64,000 bases of DNA from Litomosoides sigmodontis (taxonomy: Eukaryota > Nematoda > Chromadorea > Rhabditida > Onchocercidae): NCBI GenBank assembly GCA_963070105.1, contig OY718806.1:6407865-6471864 (forward strand), given 5' to 3'. The notes beneath the pieces were generated by a model, which was not told the origin of the DNA, searched no databases, and saw nothing but the letters and a program-made list of their open reading frames with translations. Position 1 is the first letter of the stretch. The number at the start of each line of letters is the position of its first letter. Of this stretch, positions 38,435 to 52,250 are shown piece by piece. Position numbers and translations under genes: made by a program.

Positions 38435-40296
38435 TGTGAAAATTCATTGCTGCGAAATACTGGCCTGTTAGAACAGATGCTATCAACGTGATGTTTATGT
38501 AGAAGCATGCTTTTTATAGACTTGGTTTCTTTCTACAGTTTCACAGTGTCCGAAGGTGGAAGATTCTATGCTTATTTTTGTTGATCATTTAAGGCTTGTG
38601 AGAAATATCGCACATCCTCAAAACTACCGTGACATTTACATCTATTTGAAAGTACTTGGAGTCTTGTTGTTCACATGAACTGGTTAGGAAAACACTGTAT
38701 TCTTTCGGTGTGTAGTAGATGCAGTGAACGTTATTGATTTTAGAATGATGCGGAAAGCGAGAGTATTGAAGTATTATTTGCAATTAATATCATTTGTCGC
38801 CAGTTAAGGATTAAGCAAATTGAGAATTGCAAGTAGAAAACATCAGGAACTTCACAGAGGATTCAAAGCACTTAACGAACTGAAGATACTCTGCAAGAAA
38901 CATTCCACGGTTTGAGGCATTAGCCGTTTTTCGTGGAATCTAAAACTTGTTGTGGGTATAAGTTCGTCGTTCCTCAAAACTGCTCTGACATCTACACATA
39001 TTGCTTTGCTACTAATTGGACTGTCGACTTCCATTTACATAAGTAGCTCGCCTACAGTCACTGGATGGTCTTAAGCATCACCATACCATTTTCTTTTTAA
39101 GCAGCTTTGCTACACGTCATTGAGTTAATGTTATAATATCAACCAAAAGTGTGTTAGTCGTCATTCCAGAAAAAAGTAATAGCTCTATTTTTGAGAACAT
39201 TTCATCGCTTGTGATGAAATCGCGTATGTTCTGGATTATTGTGTAGGGATGCTCATTTAAGTTCATGTGGATTTTCCGAGCGAAAAAGACAAACCTCCTC
39301 CGGATCCCTTCGTTGAGATACAGTAGGTGTAAATTATTGAGTCGTACCCATGTTTGTCGCTGAAGAGTGGAAGACCGGTTGTCATCTTGAAAGACTTGGT
39401 GGATTGAGGAGAGTTGTAAGAAAGTAATAGGCAGAACGCTGTTATCGTCAAGAATTTGACAAATCACTTTCGTGTGAAGTTTTTTGTGAACATGTTCGGG
39501 GCGCATATCTTTTGTTCATTTCCCCTGACTTCGTCCTTTTCTCCTGGAATTTGACGTCATTTGATTGGAAAGTGGCGATTTTTGAAAAGGAAAGAATTGT
39601 GTACTTGAGTTATCAACATGACATAAACACGTGACATTCCCTTCTCGAACTGCTTGCTTAACAAGCGAGAATGGAGTGTAGCAGACAGTTCTTTGACTGT
39701 ACATTACGTAGTGCATTCTTGCGATATAAGCTATACAAAGCACTTCTCAGGTATTTCCGATCAGTAATCTCGTATGCTGAGGAAATAAATTTCACTTTAT
39801 GTCACGCACTTCTAATTTTATGACATTCCTTTAATTTTATTTTCAATTTTGGGAGATGATCTCACAGTTCCTTGTTGCATACTGGTCATTCGACCCCTCC
39901 GTAGTTCTACTCTACAATCATGAAATCAACGGTTATTAATGTAAGAAAGAGTACTTCGGAAATGCGAGGTTTTACGATATAAATGGTCGATATTGTGAAC
40001 CGCAAAGGAGAGATTAACGGCTACCTTTATTAACATAATGTTGCAGACGGCGAAAGCTGTTTCAGCGAGTCATTTTTCTGAGGTTGAATAACCTTCATGA
40101 AATTTTCTTAACGGTTTACCCCAACAACTTGAAAAAGAGAGACCATGCTCATTTAAACAATTTAATCGAAACTGTAGACAAGGCCATGTGTCCATTTACA
40201 GTGTATATCCTGCTGTTTTTCTCACGCGTTTTTGAGTGGCATATTGTCGTATGGATTTGACGATATTGTTTGATAGAAGAAAGTGATGCATTAACA
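38435..40296. other. intergenic; one doubtful minus-strand frame
   Basis: The only frame of note is 39117-39506 on the minus strand (129 codons, beginning MRPEHVHKKLHTKVICQILD and ending in TNTLLVDIITLTQ). It has no recognised domain, no signal peptide and no homologue I know, so it is listed only as a possibility. The rest is upstream sequence of the zinc-finger gene. Confidence 0.35.
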
Positions 40297-43200
40297 ATGG
40301 TCGATGTTGTTATGGCTGGCTCATTGGAAGAATACGAATTTTCGGGAGCAGTGAGGGGAGACGTTGAAATGGAAAGCAAAACTATTGCAGAGGTAGAAGA
40401 TGGTGAACTGCCAGAAGAAGGTGAAATTTGTGACGACGAAGATGCTGAAGGTTACTCTTGTTGCTGATGTCTCTTAGAAGTTATTAAGATGTCTGTTTTT
40501 GTTTGTGTAATTACCATCTGCTCAATCGTATGTTCATCCAGAGTAATGTCGACATATTTATGTGAGTTATGTTCAGGACGTGATCTCGAAACGACGGAAG
40601 ATCGAGAAACAGCACAGGCTGTATCTCCAGTTGTGTCCTTGAATCAATCACCTTCACGTAAACCACGTGATCTCGACAAAGAAATGGCGGTACGCACAAA
40701 AAAAACTATTCAAAATGTAAAAACAGAAATATGAACGAACAATAATAAAATAACTAGTAAAAAGGAGAAAAGAAGATGACTGGAGATGTCAGAAAAATAA
40801 GCAGATGGTGGAGAAAATGCATGCAAATGCAGCAAACGCAACAAATACATTACAGTGTATTTTACAGTTGTATTGATCCCATAGATCTCCCAAAAACTGC
40901 TCACAAAATCATAATTACTAGTTATTAAAAAATATTTTTAAGCAATGTGACTTCAGTAATACTTCCCATTCTGGATTCGTTTTGTTTAGAAAATTGCTAG
41001 CAACTTAATTAGGAATTAGGAACTTATAGCAGTGCAATATTTGGAATCTTTATGCTATCCGTATCCTACGCATCTAATCTGGAGTAACATCGTTTCCGTC
41101 GTGAGCGTCTAGGATTTAGTGGATACGAGACACGCATAGCTCGCTCGTTTGCACTTTCGAAGCATAGAGAACACGTGATTGAATGAGCGGGAAAAGTGAG
41201 AACTAGTCATTTCGGACCTGTGGTTTCGAAAGTGATGTTTTCACAGTCAGATGTGTTTGAATTTTGAAGTGATCGTTTATCCCAAAAGTGTTTGTCGTAA
41301 AAGGGTTTTGACTTCGGCCCTTGGAATATAGAACTGTTTAAATTCAGGTTAATATTATTGCAATATAAAAACCGGCAAAATTTAGAATGCGAGAGGTGCT
41401 GAAGGTAGCATGCTCAGTTCGTGGATGACTGGCGTAAAACAGCGTGCAAAACCGGGGATGACAACAATTGCCTCTCCAACGGTTGATGCAAATGAAGAAT
41501 ATTATGGGTATGGCAATAACTCACCAAGTGATGGAACAGGGGACAAGGATTATAGGAATCGAGGAGGGGATTCAGCTGATAAGGTATAATTATATGCATT
41601 TGTATGCCTTGTGAGATAGCGTTCTGGGGGGCAGGCTTAGCTTTAAATACTTTGTAACTTATAATATTTCAAGGATTATCGTTGGATACGAGATGAAGAT
41701 GGACACAGAGGATCTGGTGATGTGAATGAATTTGGTGACAGCGATTACAGGGCTGGATCACCCAAAATAGACAGACGGTTGGCATTAATTTTGAGAAAAA
41801 CTTGAAATTTATGAATTTAGATCCTCTTCTTTCTTTTGCAGCCGGCGACGCTCCTTAAGTCCAACATATGGTGGTCCCAAACGACCAAAACATTCTCCAC
41901 CCGTGCGAGGTTGCTATCGCGGAAGAGGTTTCCGAGGGCGTTGGGGAGATCGTCAGATTTGTAAATTCTTTCGTGAAGGGTACTGTAGAGATGTAAGTAG
42001 TCGTGATTTGTTTTAGTCATTTATATCTTTTCAAAAGTAAATTAATTTTCAGAAACATGTATAACTTGCTTGCTTTGGCCAGCTAAATTTTTTTACCATT
42101 GCGTTTCTTTTGATTAAAAAAGTTACAGGAATCATAAAGCCTCAGTAGTTGTGTAAACAGAATTTACGAAGTTTTAGGGCGATGGCTGCTCTTATTCTCA
42201 CGATGCTGCAGATTCTGGTCGCAAAGCTGAATTATGCAAATTCTATCAACAAGGTTTCTGTAAAAAAGGTCTTCAGTGTCCTTTACTACATGGAGAGTAT
42301 CCATGTAAAGCTTTTCATAAAGGAGAATGCTCGAAAGATCCATGTCAATTTTCACATTTGCCTCTCAATAGTTTCACACAACCAATATTCGACCAGGTTA
42401 GTGGTTTTCCAAGATGCAGTAAGGTTAATGTCTTCGTGCCAGTGATTTTGTATGATTAAATGATATATTTCAGATGATGAAGGACGATGAGTTAGCGTCA
42501 CGCATAGCTATTCCACAGGGACCTCTTAAACGGCGAGTTTTGCTTCCTGGTGGACCAAGTTCTTCACCTGGTACTCAGCCAGCGGTATCGGCAGTGGTTA
42601 CAGTGACTGCAGATGGAGGAATAACTGGTGGTGTAATACCTCCACCTGCTGTCGTTGTTCCGACTCTCTCATCGGGAGCACCGGTTACTATCTCTCAACC
42701 TCAGCTTGTCATACCACCGCCTTTAACGGCTAATCCGACTCCTTACCCTGCTTTCTTTCCACATCATTCAGTTCCACCTACAGCTGTTGTGAATCCAGCA
42801 TCACTAAGTAATTCTGTTCCTGCATTAGCACCTCCTCAACCTGTTCAAAGCGCGACAGTCAGTCTACAGCAATATTCGGTATGTTTTCCAATGTAGTGTT
42901 GCAGTTACCGAAAAACTAATTTAAACATTTTACTGCTAAAATGCTAGTAAGATACTTTTCAGGCCAGTGTTGAGAAACGTAATTCAGTGGAAGATGAGGA
43001 AGATAATTCGTTCAACATCAACAAAATGCTGGAACAGATAACAGCTAAAGTGAAGAAGGATGACGCTATGGATGGTGTGCAGTCAAAACCGATTTTTTTT
43101 TTGTTTCGTGGAAGAACAATCGAAATTTTCACTCTTTAGCTTTATTTATGAGTTTTCAATGGGAAGTAAATAATAAATTTTTGCAGAATCTCCAGCAAGT

Positions 43201-44757
43201 CCGCCGATGTTTAATCTAGGCGCAGTTGTTGGTGAAAATGCCCCAACTATTCCGGAAACAAATGTTGTTGCATGGAGATTGCGTCCAGTTGATGACATAC
43301 CAAGTCCACAAACGAATATCGATTCACAAATATTGCAGGTCTGTAAGAGTTTCATATAAATGTTTTGGATAAATCGCAGATTATAATAATATTGCTTCAT
43401 TTTCATGTCATTTGTGTTAATTAAAAAGATGAGTATCGTCTCTATTAATTTCTAGATGTCGTTAACTGATGCGGGTCTTCGTAACGATCCGCGCATCAAG
43501 AAAGCATTATCGTCACAGTTTGATGCTTTTACAAATTCCTTAATGAATGCCACACCACCTCCACTACCACAGCCAGCTCAAATCTTTGCGCAGCAATCGA
43601 ATACCACAGCTAGTACATCTGCCACCCAGTCCACTGTTCTTTCTATTCCAAAAGAAGAATCAAAGTTAGTTGCTTTTGAGAATGTTGTTTAATTAATATT
43701 AGTAAATTTTATGTAGCCATGAAAGCAACGCTTAATTAACAGACCAGAAAGTGATAATGTGCAGGTCGATATTTGTCTGAGCTACGAATTCGCTGCGTAG
43801 TTTATTGCTGAATGGTCCATTGCAGTGCATCGAGGTTATCTGATCCAAGAATGTCGAGTATAAATCGAGATCCGCGTAAGAGGATGACAGTTGCTGATCC
43901 ACGTGTAATGGGTATTGGTGGTGATTCACGTTTAGTTTCAACCATGATTCCTACCTTGGACCCACGTCTTGCTCCGGTAGATATTATTTAGACTCTTTTT
44001 CTTCTTAAGAAAGCTAAACTGAACCAACATGCGGCTTTGGTGAATTACTGAAGTGCACCATGTTTTGCAGCTTAAAATACATTTAATTTTGTTTATTTTT
44101 TTAGCTTGGAAATCTATTTTTTCTAATATTGTAGCCTGGTGGCGTAGTTCAAATGGGGCAAATACCGACAACATCTACATCAAGAGTTGGCGCTGATAAC
44201 TTATATGGGACATCAATGCAAACAACAACTCAAAATCGCGACCAAGATCATCGTTTGCATTCATTTGGTTACGAAAACAGTCATATAGAAGAACATAGTG
44301 CTGAGCGGGTTAGTAGTTATGAAAGTCGTCGTGGTTCAGGAGGTAGCTGGATGCCACAAATCCGCGCTGCTGTTGATTCACGTCAAGTGAAAAGGTAGTG
44401 TTTTCGAAAATGTTTTGATTCATACAAAGCTGAAAAGAGTAAAGTTTTCAAGTTAGCCGTTAATTTATTCGTTAGGTAACTTCATCATGAAGTAATTAAC
44501 GGCTAAGGATTTTATTGAATTGTTTTTAAAGGTATATAATTGGTGGATACAGGAGTGAACTTAACAGTCAAGATCGTGATGAAAGAGCGGTGAATCGTAC
44601 TAGAGGAGAAGGAACCAAATCACCGTCAAATAATAATTCATCTGCAACTAGTGCGACTGCTATACTTCAAGCACCCCTTTCTTTGAGGGAAAAGAGAAAG
44701 AACAATGAATATGAAAGCCCTCTAAGCAGAATTCCGGAAAAAACTCGGTGGACATAG
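40297..44757 (+). CDS. CCCH zinc-finger protein, ZC3H4/Suppressor-of-sable-like
   Basis: Thirteen exons in perfect phase encode 817 residues: 40297-40450, 40577-40689, 41386-41583, 41674-41777, 41842-41992, 42178-42396, 42474-42878, 42963-43074, 43187-43338, 43456-43664, 43826-43976, 44135-44394, 44532-44757. The N-terminus carries the acidic DGELPEEGEICDD motif, then an RG-rich segment. Three tandem CCCH fingers follow at about 230-248, 260-278 and 283-300, spaced CX7CX5CX3H, CX7CX5CX3H and CX7CX4CX3H. After a Pro-rich stretch come repeated DPR motifs (SDPRMS, RDPRKR, ADPRVM, LDPRLA). This order matches ZC3H4/ZC3H6 and Drosophila Su(sable), nuclear proteins that bind nascent RNA and restrict extragenic transcription with WDR82; that role here is inferred. 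The start could also be the in-frame ATG at 40312. Confidence 0.88.
44453..44506. repeat. 13-bp perfect inverted repeat with nested palindrome
   Basis: TTAGCCGTTAATT at 44453-44465 is exactly complementary to AATTAACGGCTAA at 44494-44506, and the loop contains ACTTCATCATGAAGT, itself palindromic. It fills much of the last intron of the zinc-finger gene (44395-44531), so the pre-mRNA could fold and bring the splice sites together. It is too short to call a transposon. Confidence 0.85.
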
Positions 44758-44848
44758 AAAAATTGAGAAATAAAAGAGGTTTCTTTTGCAGATCTCATTC
44801 AAATCGTACGCCGTTTAAACGGATTTCCCTCGTAATTTCCGCTTTTTT

Positions 44849-44854
44849 AATAAA
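44849..44854 (+). terminator. candidate polyadenylation signal AATAAA
   Basis: AATAAA 92 bases after the stop codon of the CCCH zinc-finger gene, at a normal distance for a nematode 3' UTR. Confidence 0.45.
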
Positions 44855-45587
44855 ATAATTGTTCTCAAGTTAATCGAACGTTGATAGCACTGGATATCTG
44901 TTATTTGGAATTATGTTTTTTTTTCATTGTTTTTAGTCGTTGCATTAGTATTGGAACCAACGCGTAACAGATTAGTTCTGGTCTGTGCGCTTAGCTCCTA
45001 GTTCGTAGCTTCGAGCAATCTACTGAGAATAAATATCTGCACTGAATATCTATTAACAAAAGATAAGTGCTATTCATGATAGTATTGCATAATTTTTTTT
45101 GATTTCCTTACGGCATTCATCACAAAGGCAGGTGAAGAACGTCCAAGCAATAAGCCTATTTCATGGGTATTGTTCTAATTACCGGATGTTGTTGACAGCT
45201 AATGTTCTTTCAAAATACGATTTAAAAATATGCTTTTTTGCTTTTCGTGTTAATCGTTAGCAAGCCTCCTAATGAGGCTGCCTTTCAGTAGTCCCAACTT
45301 CGGGTTTGTTCGATACAATTGGCCTTACCGGAATCTCGCCAGCTGCTTGTAAGCAACGTAGACAGTGATGCAACATATTTTTTTTTATAATTTTAGATAA
45401 CCTGGGTTTCTTTTCGACTCTATTTGAATAACATGATTATAAGAAATCTTGCGGATGCATCACTCTTGCGGTTGTTGTTGTGCATTACTGTACAAGCCTT
45501 AGGTGTTATGTTCGTATTTATTAGTATTCTTCCCAATCGTAATATTTTCATGGTTATAATTTGTTCGTTTGAACTTTTGTATACTTC

Positions 45588-45670
45588 AAGTTAATTAATA
45601 TGTTCGTACTTGCAAAAAAGTTAATTAATGTGTTTGTATTTACAAAAAAGTTAATTGATGTGTTTGTTCC
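45588..45670. repeat. 30-bp tandem repeat, nearly three copies
   Basis: Units begin AAGTTAATTAATRTGTTYGT and recur at 45588, 45618 and 45648 with a few substitutions. Confidence 0.8.
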
Positions 45671-46180
45671 ATCTACAGCCTATGGCAAGTGGTTTAAGAT
45701 GGCATCACAATTTTTTTCGAGAGATAGCTGAAGGGCAGACTTGGAGGGTCCATTTCGCGGTTATTTTTCGTGGAATATATGACCACTTGTAATTTTAAAT
45801 TCCTTTTACATTTTTAGTAATCTTATGCTTCCCGTATTTTAGCTATTGGTCCTTGCATTTGTTTTAGCACTGTTACTACTCCAGTTTAGTGCTCTGAAGC
45901 AATAATAAGTTCTCGGTTGCGGACTGCGGATGCAACGTTTTTGGTGATAATTCATTTAACTTTAAGGTGGAGTTCTTCGTTGGCAGACGCAGAGTTTTTG
46001 CTAATTTATGTAATAACTGTAGTTGTATTGAATTTTCAATACTCATTTTCATTAAGATGTTGCCTTCCACGAGAAAAGTCCCTTGCAATTTCAGCTGTCC
46101 TACGTTTGCAATGGAAGACCGCAACTAGTTTTTATAACTGGTGCGCAACATAGATCCTTTCAGTATCATAAATTGTAGAT

Positions 46181-46223
46181 TCGGTCGATCATAGGTCATA
46201 GTTTGGTCGATCATGGGTCATAG
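46181..46223. repeat. 22-bp tandem repeat, two copies
   Basis: TCGGTCGATCATAGGTCATA and TTGGTCGATCATGGGTCATA follow each other at a 22-base period. Confidence 0.8.
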
Positions 46224-49200
46224 ATGGAAGACCAGTTATAAAGATATTTTGCTTTCTTCAAAAAATTTTCTGGTTTGCTCGGAATTATAAACGAAATAAG
46301 CATTCTGAAGGTTTTGCATTGAATAACTGAAATATCTGATTGACGATATGGTGCATTGGGTGGGAAATAAATTGTTTTGTACTGGATGAGTTACGCAATA
46401 CAAAAGTTATAGGGAATCAAGGATGGAGTTGTTAATATCGTGAATTTCTGATACGACTTGCACTTTTGATCATTGTTGGAGCTGGTTTCTATTTTATTTA
46501 CATGAGAAAACAAGAAGTGTTTGAGAACATTTTGAACCTTGACATGGTTTGAAAATTTGAAACAGTAGTGCTTTAGAACTCTGATTGCGGGTGGGATCTA
46601 GACTGGCGCAGGTGAGGTTTGAATTAGTTTTTCAGCTGATATATCCCAGTTCAATGTCTTATTACACATTTAAGTTGAGTAAAATTATATTGTCAGCAAA
46701 CTACGTAGTACATTGCACAACCAGTTAGGTGTATGTGTGCAATGCAGTGAGTTGTTGATGTGATAAGGTGAAGGAATTTATGATTCGTTCTTATACATCG
46801 TCAGATTGTGGATTTATAATCACAATAAAAATAAGCCATCACTTAATGTTCCAGTTGTAATGACAGAATTTTTTGAGGGCAATTGGGTGTGCTATTCGAA
46901 TTGCCAAATTAAACCTTCAGCATGCGGAAATCGCCATCCTAGCTTCCGGTACATTCTACACAGAAGTAGGGTGAAGAGACTGGTAAACGCTCAGTGAACG
47001 ACACTAGCTCACAGTCCTTCAGTTTATTTTCAACCACTTGATTTAAACTGGCAGGAGAACTTTCAGTAGTTGTGTGTTGAAGAGCACAATTTATTTAACC
47101 AAATTCATTAGTTAAGACGTCAATCACTGGAAGTTAGAACATTGCCACAGTGATGTAATGCATTCACTTCTATTTCTGTCATGGAGCTGATGTTCGATTC
47201 ATTGAGTAAATGATGAAGTAACTACTTGATTAACTTGTACGAGCACTTTTGGACAATTATAATTGTAAGGCGTCTCTTCACTTCACTCATTTAGAATGCT
47301 TCCTTGAAAGCACGCATTTATTTACTGCACAAAACAACCAAGCCAAGCTCATCTAGGTCCTTCATCTGCCCATTTATTATTCATTGATCCCTTTTTGGCT
47401 GCATCTTAATCTCCACCTCAGTTCCTAAACATGTGAAACTCCGGTCACGTACTTGCTTAGCTTTAAGCGCTTTTGCTCATCATAATTCCCTTTCGTAAAT
47501 GGTAGTAATGAACTATTAGAGATGCCTTCTGCACCATACTCAGTTCGCAAAGCACGTGGAACCAATCTGTCCTTAATTGAAATACCACCTAAAAGATACT
47601 TCCATTCGTCCAGCTTCCTTTGTTTACATTCTTGTTTTAGCTACAAAGGTCATTTACCACTCATTCCCGATCACTTCTTTATCTGCTTGATGTACGTTCT
47701 TTCATGCTCTCTTCTCTGTCAACAAGTTTTTGGGAGTAAAATCGGTATTCGAAGAGTTACATAACTGCGTAGCAAAAAAAAGTTGCCGACGTGTTTTCAC
47801 GCTAATGAAATAGAGGTTTGAAAATGCATCATCTTCTCTCATTTTCAAATAGTTCGCTTTTCAGTGCACTGCTGTTAACTTAACTGAAATAGTGATGAGA
47901 GCCGGAGTTCGATAGTTTAATTTTATCTCTTACACTAATCACTTTCATTCGAAGATATGCCATTTTCACTGCATTCGCTGTCATGTTCTTCAGCATCGCT
48001 TAAGCACCCTGTTTAACATTCAATCGTTGTGTGTCGTTTACTTTTCCGCCAGGCCATGTTTAAGTTACTTATTCGGCATCTAAGTGTACGATCAATCAAC
48101 GTTTGCCTAGAATAGCAAGACTGAACTAGATTTGTTGAAGTTATTGCTATCTTTTTCACTTTGATTTTTGTCTGGTATTGTCTTCTATCTTCCCTGTCTA
48201 TACTTAATATGCAGTGGTAAAAGTGCTCACATTTTTTTTCAATGTGAATTTGTTACGAAGGAATGTCAGCGAGCTGTAACATATCATCATTATCATGGAA
48301 TGATTGGTATCTGCCCGCATTGAAAGCACATGTGTCAGGTGCAAGCATACATTTTAAGCCTTAGCAAATTCCTGAAATTATACATTTGTTGTTTCGCAAA
48401 CATTCACTGGTTCTCCTCGAATGACTATGAATAGATAGAGCGGCGTCGAACTGATTGCGGATTTTCTTAATGCTGAAGAATGAAGCAGTAGCAGTAAGCC
48501 AACGAACACCCGTTAATTTTCTGACTTTCTGTGATTTAAGAGACCAGAAGCAGAAGGCTTCGGCATCGTACCAATAGCCAGCCATAAGCATACGCAAGCA
48601 ACTCCCATCCGGCAAATTAGCGCACTAACTATGCGACTCGCTCCTTTTCCCCAACCCTTATTTAAAATGGTTATAGGACAGTGGTTTGGGGGAGGGGTGT
48701 CGTATACAACAAACTTGTTCTCTGCTTTGCAGAGGGCTGGAAGAATAGCAGTGAAGGCGCATCGCATCAACACTGAGCATTATTTATCTTCCTTCTGCTG
48801 CTCCCTAACGAATTTTGGTTCAAAGGTTGTTTTTAATAGAAACTGGGAGTGCCACTCACGCACGCATCACCTACGCACTGTATTTTCGCTAACTCATCAC
48901 CGACAGACGTTGCACTAATATGAATAGCTGCGAAAGTGACAGCGATTTTATGGACGTCGGCGGACGCAACAATTTATAACAGCCTTCCTTCCTTCGCAAC
49001 CCACGAATTTGTCCAGCCAACCTTGCTAATTTTGTTTGTTTTCAGTTCCACATTTCTACGCCGTCCATTTTATCCGGAGAACACACCAACTTCTCGTGTT
49101 TTTTTTCTTCTCTACGTATTTTTCACTCATATCAACTCTGATGATTCAGTGCCGTGTCGAATATCATCACTAGTCAGCATGTGGGTGAGTGAGTGGGATG

Positions 49201-49231
49201 TTAGCTATGTAATAATGTATGCATGTGCGTA

Positions 49232-49254
49232 TGTGTGTGTGTGTGTGTGTGTGT
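49232..49254. repeat. GT dinucleotide repeat
   Basis: About 11 perfect GT units. Confidence 0.85.
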
Positions 49255-52250
49255 GACGTGAAATGAAATTTCAAAAAATTAGTGGATCATCGTTTCTACC
49301 TTTTCTGACTTTCTGGGCAACGCTTTCATCCATTCTTTAAAGCTAATTTTTGCCACGTTGTAATACATAAAAAGGTTTATAATTGGTGCAATATTTAGAA
49401 AAAGAAGCCTTATCAGTTAAGTGTCGAGGGGAGGAAAGAGAAGGTTTATTCCTCTCTCAACTCGTTACTCACCGCACCGTTCACTGTGATAACAACGCTA
49501 CGTTGGTTTCTGCAGCACTATACTTTCCAGTATCAGCAATGTACTTGTTGGCGATAAACTGTTTGTTATTGTGGTTGTATGGAATCGTTGCGTGGCACAT
49601 TCATTAATATTGCCTAGGACACAATCGAGTGTGAGCATTACTTTCAGTGGTAGCTTTATTGAATGCCTCACACTTTCTTTTTCACTTAGTTTTAAGCAAA
49701 ACTTTCGGTGGTGCTTCAGGATAATCCGACCCTTTCTCCAATACCGCACTGATGATTTTCGCACATACTGACTATCTTTAAAATTCTTAAGTGCGGGTGC
49801 GAAGAGATTTTGGTCTTTGGATTTTTGAGCCAACACCATTAAATGAATTTTTGTTGTTCTGATATCTACTGATGTAAATTGACTAGTCCTCAAAATAGAT
49901 CGGGGATATGTGCTGTTTCTAAGTCACATTGAGTAAAATTAGTTTCGCATGAAAGGGTACTGCACTGTCCGTCGCACTCGCAAATTTCCGTTCCTTTGAA
50001 CGCAATATTAATGCAAATGCAATGAAATTTGATACGCGAAATATATATGCACGTCATTTAGCATTATTTTCGAACTCCGGTAGTCTATAAACTGTGTCAC
50101 AATGAAAGCTCATAAATATTTGTTGAGTATCATCTGTTCCTGTTTGAATTTCGCAGTCGACCTAGACGTAATCATTAGCAAGTGTAGAGTACACTAATCG
50201 CACCCAGTGTGCGGCCCGAGTATTTTTTCGGCTAAGCTTATGTAAGAGTTGGTCTTGAACTTGGCAAAATTTCTACAATCATATCGAGGAATGTTCTACG
50301 AACCCACATTGCGGTTTTATCGTTTCATAAAATATGACAGCTGGTCTTTGTTTCTTCCATTTGTTATTGTGTATTCTCCGAAAATTTCCAGTTCTATTCT
50401 TCTTCCACGGAGAAACGTTTTATTTGGAATATGTGTTGAATTAGATAGAAGCAAAGAAAGCGCTCTATGTTTATTCACTAAAGTCATAAGTTCAGCTTAC
50501 TTTGGTCACTATCGTTTTTTATAAAAAAATATTAAGCTTTTCGTGCTGATCAGCCGCTGTTTTGATGCAAATGAACTGTGCGGCAAGGAAATCGGCTTAT
50601 TTTATTTTGTTATGTGTTTATAACAGTGGCTGCTATAGACCTGTTATACCAACATAAACAGACCATAATTTTTGTAACTGTAAATCTGAATGTCATTGAA
50701 CTTTAATTCATTTTATCTAAATCTGACTGCTGCTACCTTACCCATCTTTATTACACTCCTTTATGTCTTCCCCGAAGCACATCAAAGCTTCACTTCCATC
50801 ACGTCTTTGTCTCACTTGGGATTCTTTACTGCATCCATCATATTGACTATGCAACTTCGTAGTGAAACTTGAGATTGTTGCGAAGTTGAATACACTTGTA
50901 TTGGTTATAATTTCTCTGTACCTCCTTTTAACTGGGGTTATTCATCCGTCTGTGAATGAATTACTTCTTTTTCACGCTTCACTGCAAGTCTTGACCCTAT
51001 GCCCAGATCGTGATACGTTGCTTGTTTGAGTTATTTTTTGCTATCTTCAAGTTATCTCTTTTTTCGAGCAAAATATTTCTTTTTCAAGAAACTAATTTGT
51101 GGTTGCCGGTCGGTGTTTTGCTGTTGTCAGTGGAGCAGGACGATCGCAGTTCTGTGTTGCTTTTTTCATATCAAAAGGAAGGACAAGAAAAATCGCGTAG
51201 TAACAACTGCATATTATTTGAAACCACAATTTGGACGGACGTTTTAGATGTTTAATATTGAAATGGGCATTTACTGCGTGGAGCTATTGAAGATATAAAA
51301 ATCTCTACTTGACGTGACCTGGATAGCAGGAAATAATACAGTTGATGTAATCTTTACAAACTTTCTTCCAGTCTATTAATTTTTCAATAATTAAGACTGG
51401 AATTTTCGTTTTATTTCTTCTAAAATCCAAATAAGTTAGAAGCAGTGATTTTTTTTGTCATATTTCTGTGCACATGGTGTGTATTGCAACTTTCGAATGT
51501 GTGAGACGCAATTCAACCAAGTTAGTAGAAAATTTCTATAGACTTGTTTAAAGGATAATCATGTTGCGTGATAGCAAAAAACAACCGATTTCATTTGAAA
51601 GTTTGATGGAATCGAATTGGGCTTCTCAAAAATTTTATAATATTTTGTCTTTTTATTGTAATATCGTTGTAACTGTAGCTGTTGTGGTAATAATGTTTAA
51701 AACTGCTTTAATAATGTTTAGTAAAATATGAAATCGCAATAACCGGTTTTATCTCTTTTATTCCCATCTTTCCCTTTTTTTTTTCTTCACTTTTCTTTTT
51801 GTTTGTACTTTATTTGTTTTGCTGATCGATTCATCAGTAGTTCTATTGTGATATCAATCTTGATAGATAGTTTGTTCAACGTGTAAAATTTTGAGTGTTG
51901 TCTGTTGCATCGTATGCGGAAGGCAGAAACCTCACTGCTGTGTAAGATAGCAATAGAGTGAGATAATATTCATTTCTTTCCTAAAACTCTTAGTTGTATG
52001 TATCACTGGAATGCCGGGTATTAACTGGTAAAGGACCATAAGGTTTAGCGACTGACATTATTAGTCTTTTTCAGATGCGGCAATGCCTCATGTGTAGTTA
52101 TGTCAACGTGGGAGAATGCATTGTAATAAATGTGATCCAAATATTGGTGTGATTTTAGTGTTTGTCGAACTGCTTCGGTGAATAACAAATGCATGCCACG
52201 ATTGCGTGCTTTTGCACACACGGTATATTTTTGTATGGAGTGAACTGTCC

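Larger units (their letters stand above)
44758..52250. other. 7.5-kb intergenic region, no gene seen
   Basis: No exon with both splice context and a plausible protein was found. A 131-codon minus-strand frame at 49498-49893 has no recognisable feature. Two short tandem repeats and a GT microsatellite are listed separately. The region probably holds the long upstream regulatory sequence or untranslated exons of the sphingomyelin synthase gene, but this cannot be seen directly. Confidence 0.45.

Noticed and set aside
39117..39506. 129-codon minus-strand frame as a confident gene
   Set aside because: Length alone is weak evidence in 64 kb. No domain, homologue or regulatory signal was seen, so it is mentioned only within the intergenic entry.
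49498..49893. 131-codon minus-strand frame as a confident gene
   Set aside because: Same reasons: no recognisable feature and no splice or flanking support.
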